Shown here: piece by piece, positions 1 to 11,106 of the stretch
Layout of the letters: every line of letters starts with the position of its first letter
Numbering within the stretch: the first letter of the stretch is position 1
Source: Rhizopus arrhizus
Taxonomy: Eukaryota > Mucoromycota > Mucoromycetes > Mucorales > Rhizopodaceae
Length of the DNA: 64,000 bases
Direction of reading: 5' to 3'
Assembly: GCA_024220505.1 (NCBI GenBank)
Contig: JAKZZE010000005.1
Location: forward strand, 332,501 to 396,500
The notes under the pieces: model-generated
What the model was told of the DNA's origin: nothing
What the model saw: the letters and a program-made list of their open reading frames with translations, nothing else
Databases searched by the model: none
Translations under genes and position numbers: made by a program

Positions 1-1229
1 AGCCAAAGAGAGAAATAATTCATCCGCTGAAAAGCCTCAAATGAATGATAAAAAGGGCTCATACAAGCATTATAAGGATGTTGAGAAGGAGCATCTTTTT
101 TTTTCTTGTTGAGGAAAAAGGAATGAGTGTTAGAGCTGCTGCTCAGAAACTCAGCATTAACGTGGTCACAGCACAGGGATGGATTTCAAAGAACAATAAA
201 GATCCATAGGAATATATTTAAAGGTTGTCTGGTAGTGGAAGCCCAGGGGGCAGACCTCCTGCTCTAACAGATGAGCACAAGAATTACATGATTCAGTGGG
301 CGGACGAGAACATCGACTCTGTTATGCTAGAAGATATGCTTGATGCTTTGACTGAAAAGTTCGGATATCTTCAAATCACTTGAAGTGGCTTCTATAAGTT
401 TGTTAGACAAATGCGTAGGATTACCTTCAAGAAAGTGCATCTGCAACCAGTTGAGAGAAATACATCTGAAAAAATTGAACAGCGCTACGAATGGGTTAAG
501 CGATGGATGGAGACTGACTTGGATTTCACAAGTAATTGTGTGTTCATAGGCGAAGCAGCCTTCCATATAAATCTCAAGAGAAACCTTTCTTGGTCCAAAG
601 AAGGAAGTCACGCAGTTGTAAAGGTACCCAGAACAAAAGCAAAGACCACTACCATTCTGGGTGCCATTTCTCCTTTCGGCGTTGTGTATATAAGTGTAAG
701 ATGTCCCCGAGCACTGGCTCCGCCAAAAAAGAGAAAAGTAAGTAAAGGAGCAAAAGCGAAAGAGAGTAATAATGGTGGTACAGTTACTGGCCATTACTTC
801 AACTTTATAAGCAGTGCTTTGGATGTAATGGATCGTCATGAACAATTTCGCGGATATTATCTGGTAATGGATAACTCACCCATTCATACACATGGAGACA
901 TTCAAAAACATATTGAAAGCCGCGGCTATGGATGTGCATATCTACCTCCTTAATCTCCTGAACTCAATCCAATTGAGCAATTTTGGTCTATTTGCAAAAG
1001 TAAACTCAAAAGAGAACAGCTGTTGGATGAGGAAACACTAACGACAAGAATTGCAGATGCTTGCAACCGAGTTTTGTATAGTGACTTACAAGGATTTTGT
1101 AGATATTCTGTATCCCAATTTGACGACTGTCTCAGTCGTAAGTCTATTTAATAAACTTGCGCATTTCGCGTATACATTAATGTGTGAATTTTTTTATAAA
1201 ATGTGCGAATAATTTTCCCGCATAGTGTA
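1..1229 (+). mobile_element. Degraded Tc1/mariner-like DNA transposon, copy A (left end outside window)
   Basis: The body is a decayed transposase gene. The right end is placed at a TA at 1228-1229. Read on the minus strand, the sequence inward from that TA (CACTATGCGGG..., then an AAAAAAATTCACACA-type block) resembles the left terminal region of copy B near 12548-12600, so both belong to one family. The left terminus lies before base 1. The TIR boundary is inferred from this comparison and from the TA target preference of the superfamily; no target duplication can be checked because the left flank is missing. Confidence 0.7.
123..1151 (+). pseudogene. Tc1/mariner-like transposase pseudogene (DD34E type), copy A
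   Basis: A helix-turn-helix region (around 123-200, SVRAAAQKLSINVVTAQGWI) is followed by GRPPALTDEH and a DDE integrase-like domain. The second catalytic Asp is in MDNSPIH, and the Glu is in SPELNPIEQFW, 34 residues apart. The copy is dead. In-frame stops occur at the start of the element (about 209-220), near 381 and at 951-953 (where copy B has Tyr in YLPPYSPE), and a frameshift is likely near 100-115. The first catalytic position reads VFIGEAAFH, with Gly where the family normally has Asp. The last codon before the terminal stop (1149-1151) is Ile in CLSRKSI. Assignment to the superfamily is firm; the exact family is not known. Confidence 0.9.
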
Positions 1230-1903
1230 TTCCCAGTGTTCTAAGGTTATCTTGTATTACTTAACTACTAGATATTTGTGTATATATTAAATTTGTTAAA
1301 TATTATGACCTTGAAGCCATTATTCTTTTGATAGTTTACACACTTACATATCAATAAAAGCATTATATTCCTAGCTATAGACTCATCTTATTTAGCTGCC
1401 AAAAAAAAATTCAGGTAGCTTGATTACAAATAAGCTTTTAATAACAGTAAGCTTACTAGGAAACTTGTAAAATTAGAGACAATCATATAACCCATTCTAG
1501 ACTATTCGTAATCAACTTTATATGACCACTTTCATACTTTATTGTATTATATTTTGCTTCTATAATTATCATAAGTAAAAAATGGGAAAAGATGCTTCAT
1601 TAGAACTAATCAATTGTGCAATATTTGGTTTGCTATCATATATCAATTACTATTAGTTTTTTTTTATCAACCTCCAAAATATTTGCATTGACTACTTAGT
1701 TCCTTTAAATGCAGCAATAAAATAATTTATAAAAGTATATCAAATCTCTACAGACATCTTCTACTTCGCTGTATTGTCTCCGTTTTTTCAGAATTTTGCC
1801 AGCGTCTTGTTCATAACGTGCTAAAGGCTATCTAGAACCTAAATTGTATTTCCGGTCCGGATCTTCAATAGTATATCGGACGCGAGAATATCGAGCTCCG
1901 AAC
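1230..1903. other. Intergenic: upstream region of eS25
   Basis: AT-rich sequence with no supported gene. The last 150 bases, with pyrimidine-rich stretches such as CTTCTACTTCGCTGTATTGTC, are likely promoter and 5' UTR of the eS25 gene that starts at 1904. No tRNA-like or other structured RNA was recognised. Confidence 0.5.
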
Positions 1904-2665
1904 ATGGTAAAGAGGAAGGATCAAGCTCACAATGTATTATTTTCCTCCTCTAATCCAATATGGTATGTTTATCAATCTAACAGTTCATCATCATCTCTCC
2001 TGCTTCAATATACTCTCTCTCTACTTTGCATAATTTCGACTATTCAGCACAATACATAGATGATATAAAGTACAATCTACTTTATAGTAACGAATTAGTG
2101 GATGGATGAATGTTAGAGAAGCATCAATGAATTAAAAATTTCAGTAAAGCGATATTTGACAGAATACATTTTAAAGCAATGGATGGATGGAATTTGATAT
2201 ATTTAACAACCAAACAATATGTAGAGAGAGAAATATGGGAAACGATGATTACACATTTGAGACGAATGGATGGAATTAATGTATAATTTGAATAATAGGC
2301 TAAAAAGGACGTTGCTGCTAAGCCTAGCTCATCATCTGGTGGAAAGAAGGCCAAGAAGAAGTGGTCTGCTAAGAAGGTCAAGGACAAGGCCAATAACTTG
2401 GTCATTCTCGACAAGCCCACCTACGAACGTTTGTTCAAGGAAGTCCCTACCTACAAGCTCATTTCCCAATCTGTTTTAGTTGATCGTCTTAAGCTTAACG
2501 GTTCCTTGGCTCGTATCGCTATTCGTGAACTTGAATCTCAAGGTTTAATCAAGCCTATTTCTCGTCATCACGCTCAAATCATCTACAGTAAGTGAAAGAA
2601 ACAATGATTTTTTTTTCTTTGCTAATGGATTCCCTATAGCTCGTGCTACTGGTGATGAAAAATAA
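1904..2665 (+). CDS. RPS25: 40S ribosomal protein eS25
   Basis: Encodes a small-subunit ribosomal protein of about 105 residues, near the family's usual length (108 in budding yeast). The Lys-rich N-terminus ([16 protein letters not shown]) leads into the winged-helix core with [35 protein letters not shown] and [19 protein letters not shown]. Proposed exons are 1904-1906, 2299-2587 and 2640-2665. Exon 1 is just the ATG, followed by a 392-nt intron; a stop lies directly upstream of exon 2 in frame, so a splice at 2298/2299 is needed, and ATG|GTAAAG joined to GCT AAA AAG keeps frame. Intron 2 is 52 nt. The long first intron carries several GGATGGA motifs. The identity is firm; the single-codon first exon is inferred. 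Confidence 0.93.
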
Positions 2666-2948
2666 ACTTTTAAAATAAAAAGAAATAAATTTCATCGATT
2701 ATCTGTACATTATTCTCCAATACTTGCTTTTTACAATTACAGCGTTCCAAAGCTTCTGTTACCTTTCTTTTTTTCTTCACTTGGGACGACTTAGACTTGA
2801 TTAAAGAAAGATCTTGACATACAAAAAACGCGATACATGTCTGCGCAGTCACTTGTTGACTATCCTTGGAAGTTATTTTTAAAGAAAAAAGAAAAATCAA
2901 GACGACAAAAAACACGGGAGACAGTGTAGTTATGATCCGTGATGTTTA

Positions 2949-5192
2949 TTAATAAAACAGCGTATTCTCAGGACACTCTTTCCAATAGTTCTTGACGTAC
3001 TGAGTCCAAACAGTATTGGTAGTGTAAGGTGAGATGGTTGTATTTGAAGTCCATGATTGACCAGTCAAATTAGTCAATACACCTTTCAGTTGATGATCAA
3101 AGAAATCAAGATAATAAATATCAACCAACCTTGAATCATCTTCATCCTTAGGTAAATCAGAACCAACAAAGGCAGGGGCTGGATAATATGGAATAGGGGT
3201 ATGAAGTGTATCATCACCTGCAGTAAAAAAAGAGATTTTAGATTTGTCAATGTAAAAGCAAATTCTCTTTTTACCATCAGTTCCATAATCATCTTTTGTG
3301 ACATAGCCTGGTGTAAGCTGAACTGAACTGTCAATAGTATAAAATGATTGATGGAATTCTTGAGACAGAATAATTGACCTCTTCTTCATTTCTCCTTCAC
3401 GATTCAAAACGGGCAGCAACTTGCGAGCAGTAGACAAGGGTACATTGTCAATACGATAAAATGCATCTTCAAAAGGAGACAGCTGATACATGTTACTGAG
3501 TGTAAATGGACCTTGATAGATATCATAACGTACACCACCAGAGTTATATAAAAAGTAAGGCACATTCTTTCGGTTTGTATCTGCTATAGTCTTTGGCAAG
3601 ACCTCTTGAGTGATCAAACGATAGATACTTGACTCATCCGTCACAGGCACAGATTCGAGTGGGTAGGTCTTGGGTGCACATCCCAAATGTTGGGACAAAT
3701 GAAGCTTTTTACGAAGCTTGGATATCTTTTTTGAAATCTTTTTGCCTACGTGTGTGTCAAATTTTTTGGCTTTTCTGCCGACTGAGTGATAAATGTAGCT
3801 AGCCCTGTTTTGGTCCAGATAACGTCGACTAAAGGTAACGTTTCCACTTGGCTTGTATATTCCCTATTATATATAATGATTATCAGTTGCTTAATCAAAA
3901 TAAACCTGTCTTCTTCTTTTTTTTGTTTTACATCAGCAGAGAAAAAACCAATGGTTTCCATGTATCTGCCAGACTCAATTCCTGCTGCGCGACCATCATA
4001 GACAGCAAAATCTCTAATATGACTATCAAAAGAAGATAAATAAGTCTAAAAAAGTGTATTTTTTTTTTTCTCACGTGTGTCCACCCAAGACAGTAATCGG
4101 GATTGTTGGATAATAAGCACGAATGGCATTAATGATGGTACGAATTTCTTCAAAACGTATACCAATATGACCAATGAGCGTAATAATATCAGGGGTATGT
4201 GCTTGCAAAGACTGCTTAAACCAAGGTTTAGCAATTTCATTTTCTACCATCGTAATAACTGATTTATCACCATTTCCCTTGAAATTAAACAAGAAACCAT
4301 AGGCAAGGACCCGAGTTCCGAATTCACCTTCAAAGTAAGTGTATTTATTACTATAGAACGATTAGATTTTTGCTTCTATTTGAATTGCTTTCTTTTAATA
4401 CCCAATTTGTACAGTTTTATTGTTTTGTACGTCCTTAAGATAAACATTAGCACACAAATAACGATCTTTCCAATGTGGAATAAAGTTTTCAACTGTATCA
4501 ATTGTAATCTCATTGACTGTCCGTACTAATTAGTTACAATTATTGTTTTTAAAAAAAATACAAAATAATACATGCCATAAAGTTCATGATTCCCTATTTA
4601 TCGTTTTAGTCTCAGTGTCTTTTCAATAAATTTTCAATGCTTACCGATAGTTAAGAGATCATACGGAATTTTTTTTAAAAGCTTTTGTGTTACTTTACCC
4701 CTTGGATCGGTCACATCACTTAAACCATCACCTAAACAAATAATAAATAAAAAGAGAAGTTGTATGCATAAGTCTATGAATACCATCGTGTGTGTCACCT
4801 GTATCAACGATAAATAAGTCTTTTCTGAGCTTCTTTGCCTTTTCCTTCATTCGAATAACAAAAGAATAAAAATCACCCAAATCACCATTGTAAGAACCTT
4901 GAAGGACGTGTCCCTTTTCAAAGCATTAAATTATTATCTTCCTATTGTATTGTTTTACCTCTAGCCAGCCTATAAATAATTTAAGTCCATGTAACTATGT
5001 GCAATTTATGTTTTTTCTTTTGTTACCGTGAGTATCAGTTGAATGAATGAAGTTGACGTCTCCCCAAGCTAATGGTTTTAACTTTGGTAGTTTTGATGTC
5101 TTGACTGCATCTTTTTGTTGCCTCTTATCAATGACGTGCGCATTGACTTGAACAAACAGTAGACCTACTATAATTAAAGTAGAATAAAGCAT
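2949..5192 (-). CDS. Secreted calcineurin-like metallophosphatase / 5'-nucleotidase family (YHR202W-like)
   Basis: Predicted 605-residue protein. The start at 5192 gives a signal peptide ([18 protein letters not shown]). Metallophosphatase motifs follow in order: [34 protein letters not shown] and VLGGHTH. The last exon encodes the C-terminal 5'-nucleotidase-like domain ([19 protein letters not shown]). Exons that keep frame are 5192-5027, 4969-4959, 4913-4784, 4731-4645, 4593-4576, 4525-4402, 4350-4075, 4022-3932 and 3863-2949. Two are microexons of 11 and 18 nt; the intron after the 18-nt exon has a GC donor. The summed coding length of 1818 nt is a whole number of codons. Likely an extracellular, vacuolar or cell-surface phosphatase; the substrate is unknown. 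Confidence 0.88.
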
Positions 5193-6621
5193 AGTCAATG
5201 AATAAAAAGAGGGAAAAAAAAGCGACTCTCTCCTTTAAATAACGACAAAAAAGAAAAATTTCCCTTGCATCTTGTGTTACAATAGAAAAAGTCTATTTCC
5301 TGAAAGCTTTTTAATAGTTTCATCTATAAGAAGATTATATCAAATGATAATAATAGTGTAGCAACTTTATTTTATGTAAACAAACATTGTGTAATACAAT
5401 TCATCCATTTTAATCGTATTCTCCGTATATTTAAAGTGTAACGAGCACGCTTCAAGTTTATTTGTTATCTAAAGCTCTTATGATTTCGCTACCATAAACT
5501 AAAAAAAAAAATACTCAAGTTACTATGAATGATAAAATACACTTCATAAAGTAGGATATCTGTCAGTAAAAGACGATTTTACTATTTTCTTTACGAGATA
5601 TTTCAATATTTACTTTGGTTTGTAAAACAATTTACGCTTTAGCAATATTTTAACTTTTCTGTCAAAATAATTGTAGATAAACGTAAATTTAATGCGTTTA
5701 TCTAGTATTGTTAAATATAAGCTTTTATTTACATTAATAAAAGACTAAGGTGCACGCATAGTGTCTTTAACACATCTTAATTGCCCAAGCCAAACTATAA
5801 AGGAGCACAGAGGAGTCAAAAAACATACTTTGGGATCAAGGGCAATAAAAAATGTAAAAGGAAAGTAAATGAATAAGGAAGGAAAGACATGTCATGGGCA
5901 GCAGTGTGAGTTCTAAGACAACCAGTTTAAGAAACGTCTTTCGGGATAGAGTGTAGGTGAAGGAGGTAATTTTCAATAATGAAGTTATCAAGGTTTTGGT
6001 ACCAAAGCACTTTTGATCAATAAAAGACATGCGGCGGCGCAACGGATAGGAAGATAGGATGAATGACCCGGATGGGCCGTTCAGTGAAGATATTGAAGGT
6101 AATGTCTAGCTTTGTTTTGTAGTCAGGGTTCTCATAGTATAGCCAAAACTTATTCCACTCAACGCAAATTCACTTTCAAAATCCATTATATTTCTAGTAA
6201 GTCTTTATTGATATAAAGTATTTAAGTACTCTATACTCCGTATAGTGTTTATTCTGGAAAATGAACAGAATTATAAATGACATTAACAAGCATACCATTT
6301 AGATAAACCCTGTTAAATGTTCAAAAATCTCTATTTTCATTTCATTCATGCCATAACAATATCAAACGTTGAATCTTATGCTAGTGAAGCTAGATATAAT
6401 CATATTTACCTAACAAACTAAATGATAAAATCTCATTGTATATCACTTCTTCTCTAACATTATTATTTTATATATTGTCTTGTCCATTCTCATTGTAAGA
6501 ACGCAAAGTTGAATCCATTTTTATTGGCAATAGTGAAAAAAACTATTTTAAATTCCAGCTGATTTATTCAAATGTGATCAATTGAGCGGAACAATTATAT
6601 TTATTTTTTTATCTTAGAAAT
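5193..6621. other. Intergenic, AT-rich, contains a retroelement relic
   Basis: Apart from the non-LTR relic listed separately at 5828-6110, no gene is supported. The first ~100 bases are the likely promoter of the minus-strand metallophosphatase, and the last ~150 bases precede the UBA-domain gene. Confidence 0.5.
5828..6110 (-). repeat. 5'-truncated relic of a non-LTR retrotransposon (3' end)
   Basis: The plus strand reads TTTGGGATCAAGGGCAATAA, which recurs in variant form near 17652 (TTTGGAATCAAGAG) and 57115 (TTCGGGTTCAAGGGT). Minus-strand translation near 5900-5960 (with stops) gives a stretch like that encoded near 17700-17760: compare bases AACTGGTTGTCTTAGAACTC and GATTGGTTGCTTCAGAACTC. 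The three places are read as copies of the same element's C-terminal coding end and 3' UTR. Family identity comes from the longer copy at 17.6-18.8 kb. Confidence 0.6.
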
Positions 6622-7799
6622 ATGACAGACCACGGTATGTTTGAAATATTTTTCCCTCATCTATTTACACTATTGACAACTAAATAATAAAGCAGGTTCA
6701 ACTTATACAGTACTTCAAAATGTACCAGTAATGGTTTCACCTCATTACAGATTACCAAAAAAGGTACTTGAAAAAATCAACACTTATTTTTTATTAACAT
6801 TATTCACATAAAAGATTGCCATTGCTTCAGAACTTAAACCAGTTCCAGACGACATCTCACAACTGGTATTAGCAAATATATATATGCATATATAAAGCTC
6901 ACTAATTTTATATAAATAGGTAGCATATCCTTTTTCTGTAGAAAGACAAGTGATTGCTGAAGTTGAAGTATCTAGAAAGAAAACTTTAGAAGAAGAGGAG
7001 GCTTTGAAAGTGAAGAAAAGCCAGTATGAAGAAGAATTGACAAACAAGCGAAAAGTGGCAGCTAGAAAGATTGCACCTGGATTTTTGGATACGGACACAC
7101 GTATATTAAAGCCAGAACAAAGGTATATTCAAATGCCAGAGTCAACGGAAGAAATGTCGACAACTGTTCAGGAGTCTCCAAGACAGTCTGTTTCAGAAAG
7201 TGCCAATAGCTTCGATTATCTTAAATTTGAACAAGGTCTTGCGCCCGCTGATCCTTGGGATACACCAGAAAATGATTTTGTTGCATTGAAATCTGTATTG
7301 AGTAGTCCTTCTAAAGCCAATTACAATAGTAATAATAATAGTCATCGTACATTTATGACTAGAGCCTGTCCACCTTATCCACCAAGGCCTTATGTAAAGA
7401 ACGAAGGAGGTAAAACATAAAGTCAATGTAAAGACAAACAATTAAGTAATATAAATAGCTTATTGGAACGTTCAAAATGGAGCAGGATATCCGCAACCCC
7501 CTCCACCTCCCCCTTCACATGGGTTATCACCCAAGTCTGTGCCAACTATACCACCAAAACCATTCAATAACTCACCTTTACCCTCTTCATCCTCTTCGCC
7601 CATTATTTCATATTCCTCACCGCCACTAGCATCACCAGCACCACCACCAGTTCCTCCATTGCCTACTAATACAGTTTATGAGCATTTAATTGAAGAGTTA
7701 AATAATATGGGATTTACTCGAATACAAGCCATGGCTGCATTGGAAAAGAATGACTATGATTTATTAAAAGCAACTAATTTTCTTTTAGATCAAGCATGA
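6622..7799 (+). CDS. UBA-domain protein, possible ESCRT-I subunit (UBAP1-like)
   Basis: Predicted 311-residue protein from five exons: 6622-6634, 6696-6763, 6815-6865, 6920-7409 and 7486-7799. An acceptor three bases earlier for the last exon is also possible. Near the N-terminus (about residues 22-58) a segment reads LPKKIAIASELKPV...YPFSVERQVI, resembling the UMA box of UBAP1/MVB12 proteins (PFKI ... YxFSLER). A Glu/Lys-rich coiled coil follows (KKTLEEEEALKVKKSQYEEE), then a Pro-rich linker, then a C-terminal UBA domain (IEELNNMGFTRIQAMAALEK). UBA domains bind ubiquitin; the ESCRT-I assignment is an inference from the weak UMA similarity. The gene is tail to tail with RPC25, whose stop lies 41 bases downstream. 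Confidence 0.78.
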
Positions 7800-7840
7800 A
7801 AAAGATACTTGTTTATTGCAATAAATATACTTAAACTATC

Positions 7841-8710
7841 TTAGTTTCCCCACCAAGAAAGTAGACCTAAGCCATCTTCTTGTATTGTACACTATGAAAT
7901 ACATACATGTAAAAAGCTGCTTTTTTTGTATAAAATGAATTATTTATACTGTAATAGAATAAGGTGGTATCTTTGTTGAATTGGCTGCAAAATCGTCTGT
8001 AAGATCAGCAGCCGATGGACGTTTTCCTGTTATTCTTGTTGCTTGAGGATGATTTATTGGTGTTACATCTGTAAATTGTTCACGTAATACTCTAACTCGA
8101 ATTGGTTCCTCAATGTCCATAAACATTTTCTCGCCTTCATAATTCCATATCCAAACCTGTTCAGCAGGATCACTGGAAAAAGCAGTATGAGATTGCAATA
8201 TAAATATAGAGTGCGTCCTGTTTACAATTTCGATCCTGGTTGAAGTGCACCTCCAGGAATTAGTATATCATCAAAAATCCCATAGTTACTATCATAGTTA
8301 TTGATTAGTTTTTTCACTTTATTCATACGAACTTTGTTTTACCAACAACGCCTGCAGGCGAGCAACTTTTAATTTTTCCAATTAAAATCTCTCCAATAAA
8401 TGGTCGAAAGACAACAAGTCTGAATGTCACTATTTTTTCGTAAATACAATTAAGAACAGTTTTCTTTTTTTTTTTTTTTTACAATCTATTTGCTTGCTTT
8501 ACCTTTTACATAACTACATCCGTCCAAGTATAAAATAAATCCTTCTGAAACATTTAAAATGTCGTGAACGCAAATACAGTGTCCTATGTCTTGAACGACT
8601 TTATTTGCATATTTCTCATTTAGCACGTCTGTGATGGCGTTAATTTTTTCTTTTTTAAAATCATTCGGTATAATCTTGACTATATCTTCTAGTTCAGAAA
8701 GTACAAACAT
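7841..8710 (-). CDS. RPC25: RNA polymerase III subunit Rpc25/RPC8, with an apparent one-base deletion
   Basis: The Rpb7-like stalk subunit of Pol III. The N-terminal domain begins [13 protein letters not shown], with [16 protein letters not shown] residues and [13 protein letters not shown]; the S1-like part reads [34 protein letters not shown] and IEEPIRVRV, and the end is the conserved [10 protein letters not shown]. Proposed exons are 8710-8503, 8429-8343, 8288-8226, 8172-7950 and 7891-7841. Exon 3 is 63 nt but needs 64 to keep frame: the codons for GFFDD show five T's where six are expected (8267-8280). Either this is a sequence error or the gene is broken. The product would be about 210 residues, as usual for the family. 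Confidence 0.9.
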
Positions 8711-9211
8711 TGAGGTTTGCCAAAAGATAATGCTTTCAGTGCGAATTTGCGGATTTGTAAAAAAGAAATTGCGGAGATTAACTCGCAGTTGAGTATTTTT
8801 CATAACCTGCGTATTTCCTTGGGCTATACAGTTTTTCATTAAAAAAGGTAACAAATATCTTATTCTTCTGTGAAAATGAAAGCTAGGAGTATAAAGACGA
8901 TCTTTTTAATATCGGCGCTTTGATACACCTAACTCAGTGTTAGAGACAGCAGAGACCTATAGTTTATAATGAAGACGAAAAATTGAGGAAGCAGCAAAAA
9001 AGATAGCGAAAAATAATACGATTATCTGAGAATTAAAATAAAATTCATTTTATTTATTTAAAGTCATGCAAAACATTTGATCTTTTTGATGTCGGAAACG
9101 ATCGATAATGTTGAAAATCACCAATTATTTGCAGTGAATGAGATTTGAGTATCTTCCTGTAAGAAATAAAAAAGGGGTGACTCTCATGTGGCACTTCTTT
9201 CTCTTGTGAAC
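8711..9211. other. Intergenic
   Basis: Holds the likely promoter of minus-strand RPC25 and the upstream region of the disabled gene at 9212. No further gene or structured RNA is recognised. Confidence 0.4.
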
Positions 9212-11106
9212 ATGTCTACCGGAAACAAGCGCAAGCGAACTCCTTGTGATGCCCAATGGTGCATTGACAACATCAACGACTTGTCGCTGAAAACTTTTGC
9301 TATCAACTTTATATCCGATTGAATGTATGCAACCACGCGCTACAAGAATACCTTGACGAAATATGTTCCCACTGATCACAAGGAACGTCTACTTCAAGAA
9401 ATGGCAATCTGGATGAAATCAATGGACGTGGCAGAATTTTGGAAAGAAATGAAGCGTAAAGGTACCCTGCGTACTTTGGAAGCCACCTACTTTCAAATTA
9501 TCAACAAGTTGCTCACGACCGACGTCCAAAATCTCCCGAAGTCCATTGATACAAACACCGATTATGATTTGCCAACAGCAACCCCAGAAACAGCACCTGT
9601 TTCTACACCGGCAGCGTTGGAACTTGATTGTTTATTGGAGGCAATGTTGTTACAAGGCCTTCTTCCTACCCTACCTTTACCCTCAACAAATCAAGACAAC
9701 ACCAGAGGCAGCAACGACAGTGAATGGACATTCAATGGTACCAATGTGACAAATCTATTTAGACAATACCAGCATAAAATTACAATCCAAGTAGCGGACA
9801 AGAGTTCATTTCAAGCAGAATCTAGCCTCCAAGAAACACTTGCCCTGTCCAACATTCTCTTTCTGGCACCCAATCAACATAGCGACTTGAAAGTGCAAGT
9901 CTTTGGATGCCAGATTGTCGACTCTCTTTGCCATGCTACCATCAATCGATTTATGGACAACTTGGAAGTGGATTTCTCAACGCAAGAGGTATCTGATTTA
10001 GCGGTCATTGTGGATGATATTCAAACCAGGAAGAAGCTGACCATTGATGCCCAACTGGATCTCCTTCTCAAAGCCAAAACCATGGGTCCTGTCAAAGCAG
10101 CTGTGTACGTGGTATTGCAAATCTGTAAGTCTACATAGATTTGATGGAGAGGGGGAAGAAAGAAAAAAAAGCACGCAGACTATACTAACTCCTTTCTCTT
10201 CACCCATTCCTTCCACATAGTGTGGTCAAACTCCCTACCCGAGAAATTGTTGACATGGATTCCCTTGGAGAAATTGAATTGCAATCAACTTACATTGATC
10301 CCGTGCTGGCACCCCTTCTCTCGAACCCTCAACAGAATGTCGTCTTGCAGTGAAAGAAAAATTCTTCAGTAAGTCATATCTGTTATTACTTTTTTTTTAT
10401 CTCTATTTCTGATTTTATTCACGCAATATATTAGACAATATTATCAAAGACATTACTGAATACCGTGAAGAATATCAAGAACATATCCAAAAACTAAAAA
10501 AAGAAAAACATAATGTCATAGGATATGCAAGAAAGTCAAAAGAAGAAGTTGATGAGAACACGGCTAATTCAACTCATGTGTGACAGACTGAGGGAAAGAT
10601 CTTTGGTCGATAAATTGTTTGTTTCAGTTTGCTCAAATGCAAACCATCCTATCTCTGAGAGGGATGTAAAAGTAGACAAAAAAATTATTGAAAAACTGGA
10701 TGTAGATGGGAACACACAAGGTAAGAACACTAATGTCAATTCAATTTTCTATTTCTCCATATCAATTATATGAGCCCCTCCTCTCCTTCTTTTTTTTCTT
10801 AGAAATGTTGCAATATATTTCTACCAACAAAAAATATGTCTTGTAGTGTTGGATTATGCAGGTCTGACAACAGACCCAAATGATTTAAAAAACTTTTTAG
10901 AGTAAGCTTTGAAAAATATGATTAATTCAAAGAAAATACTAAAAACTCCTTTTAGGGCCAACAAGAACATTGAGAAGGTTATCGTTGACAATTTGCCTCA
11001 AAACAACAAAATTGAGATATTTGAAAGAAAAGAAATATTAAACAATCCCTCAAGACTAGAAGTATTTAGATGTAGAGCAAATACGTTGTCGTATTTACCT
11101 CATTAA
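9212..11106 (+). pseudogene. Disabled gene with a serine-recombinase-like GYARKS motif, probably from a repeated family
   Basis: The reading starts MSTGNKRKRTPCDAQWC at 9212 and runs through 9323-10120 (DHKERLLQEMAIWMKSMDV, ..., LLLKAKTMGPVKAAVYVVLQ). After an intron come LPTREIVDMDSLGEIE, then IGYARKSKEEVDENT, VLDYAGLTTDPNDLKNF and ANKNIEKVIVDNLPQ. Introns with good borders are visible (10123-10220, 10721-10800, 10904-10955 approximately). Damage: TGA at 9320-9322 and again near 10351-10353, and frameshifts near 10560 and 10845. GYARKS followed by a downstream hydrophobic D-x-A/R segment resembles the catalytic domain of serine recombinases (Y-x-R-x-S), but homology is unproven. A start at 9323 would leave an uninterrupted 271-codon first part, so partial function cannot be excluded. 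Confidence 0.6.
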
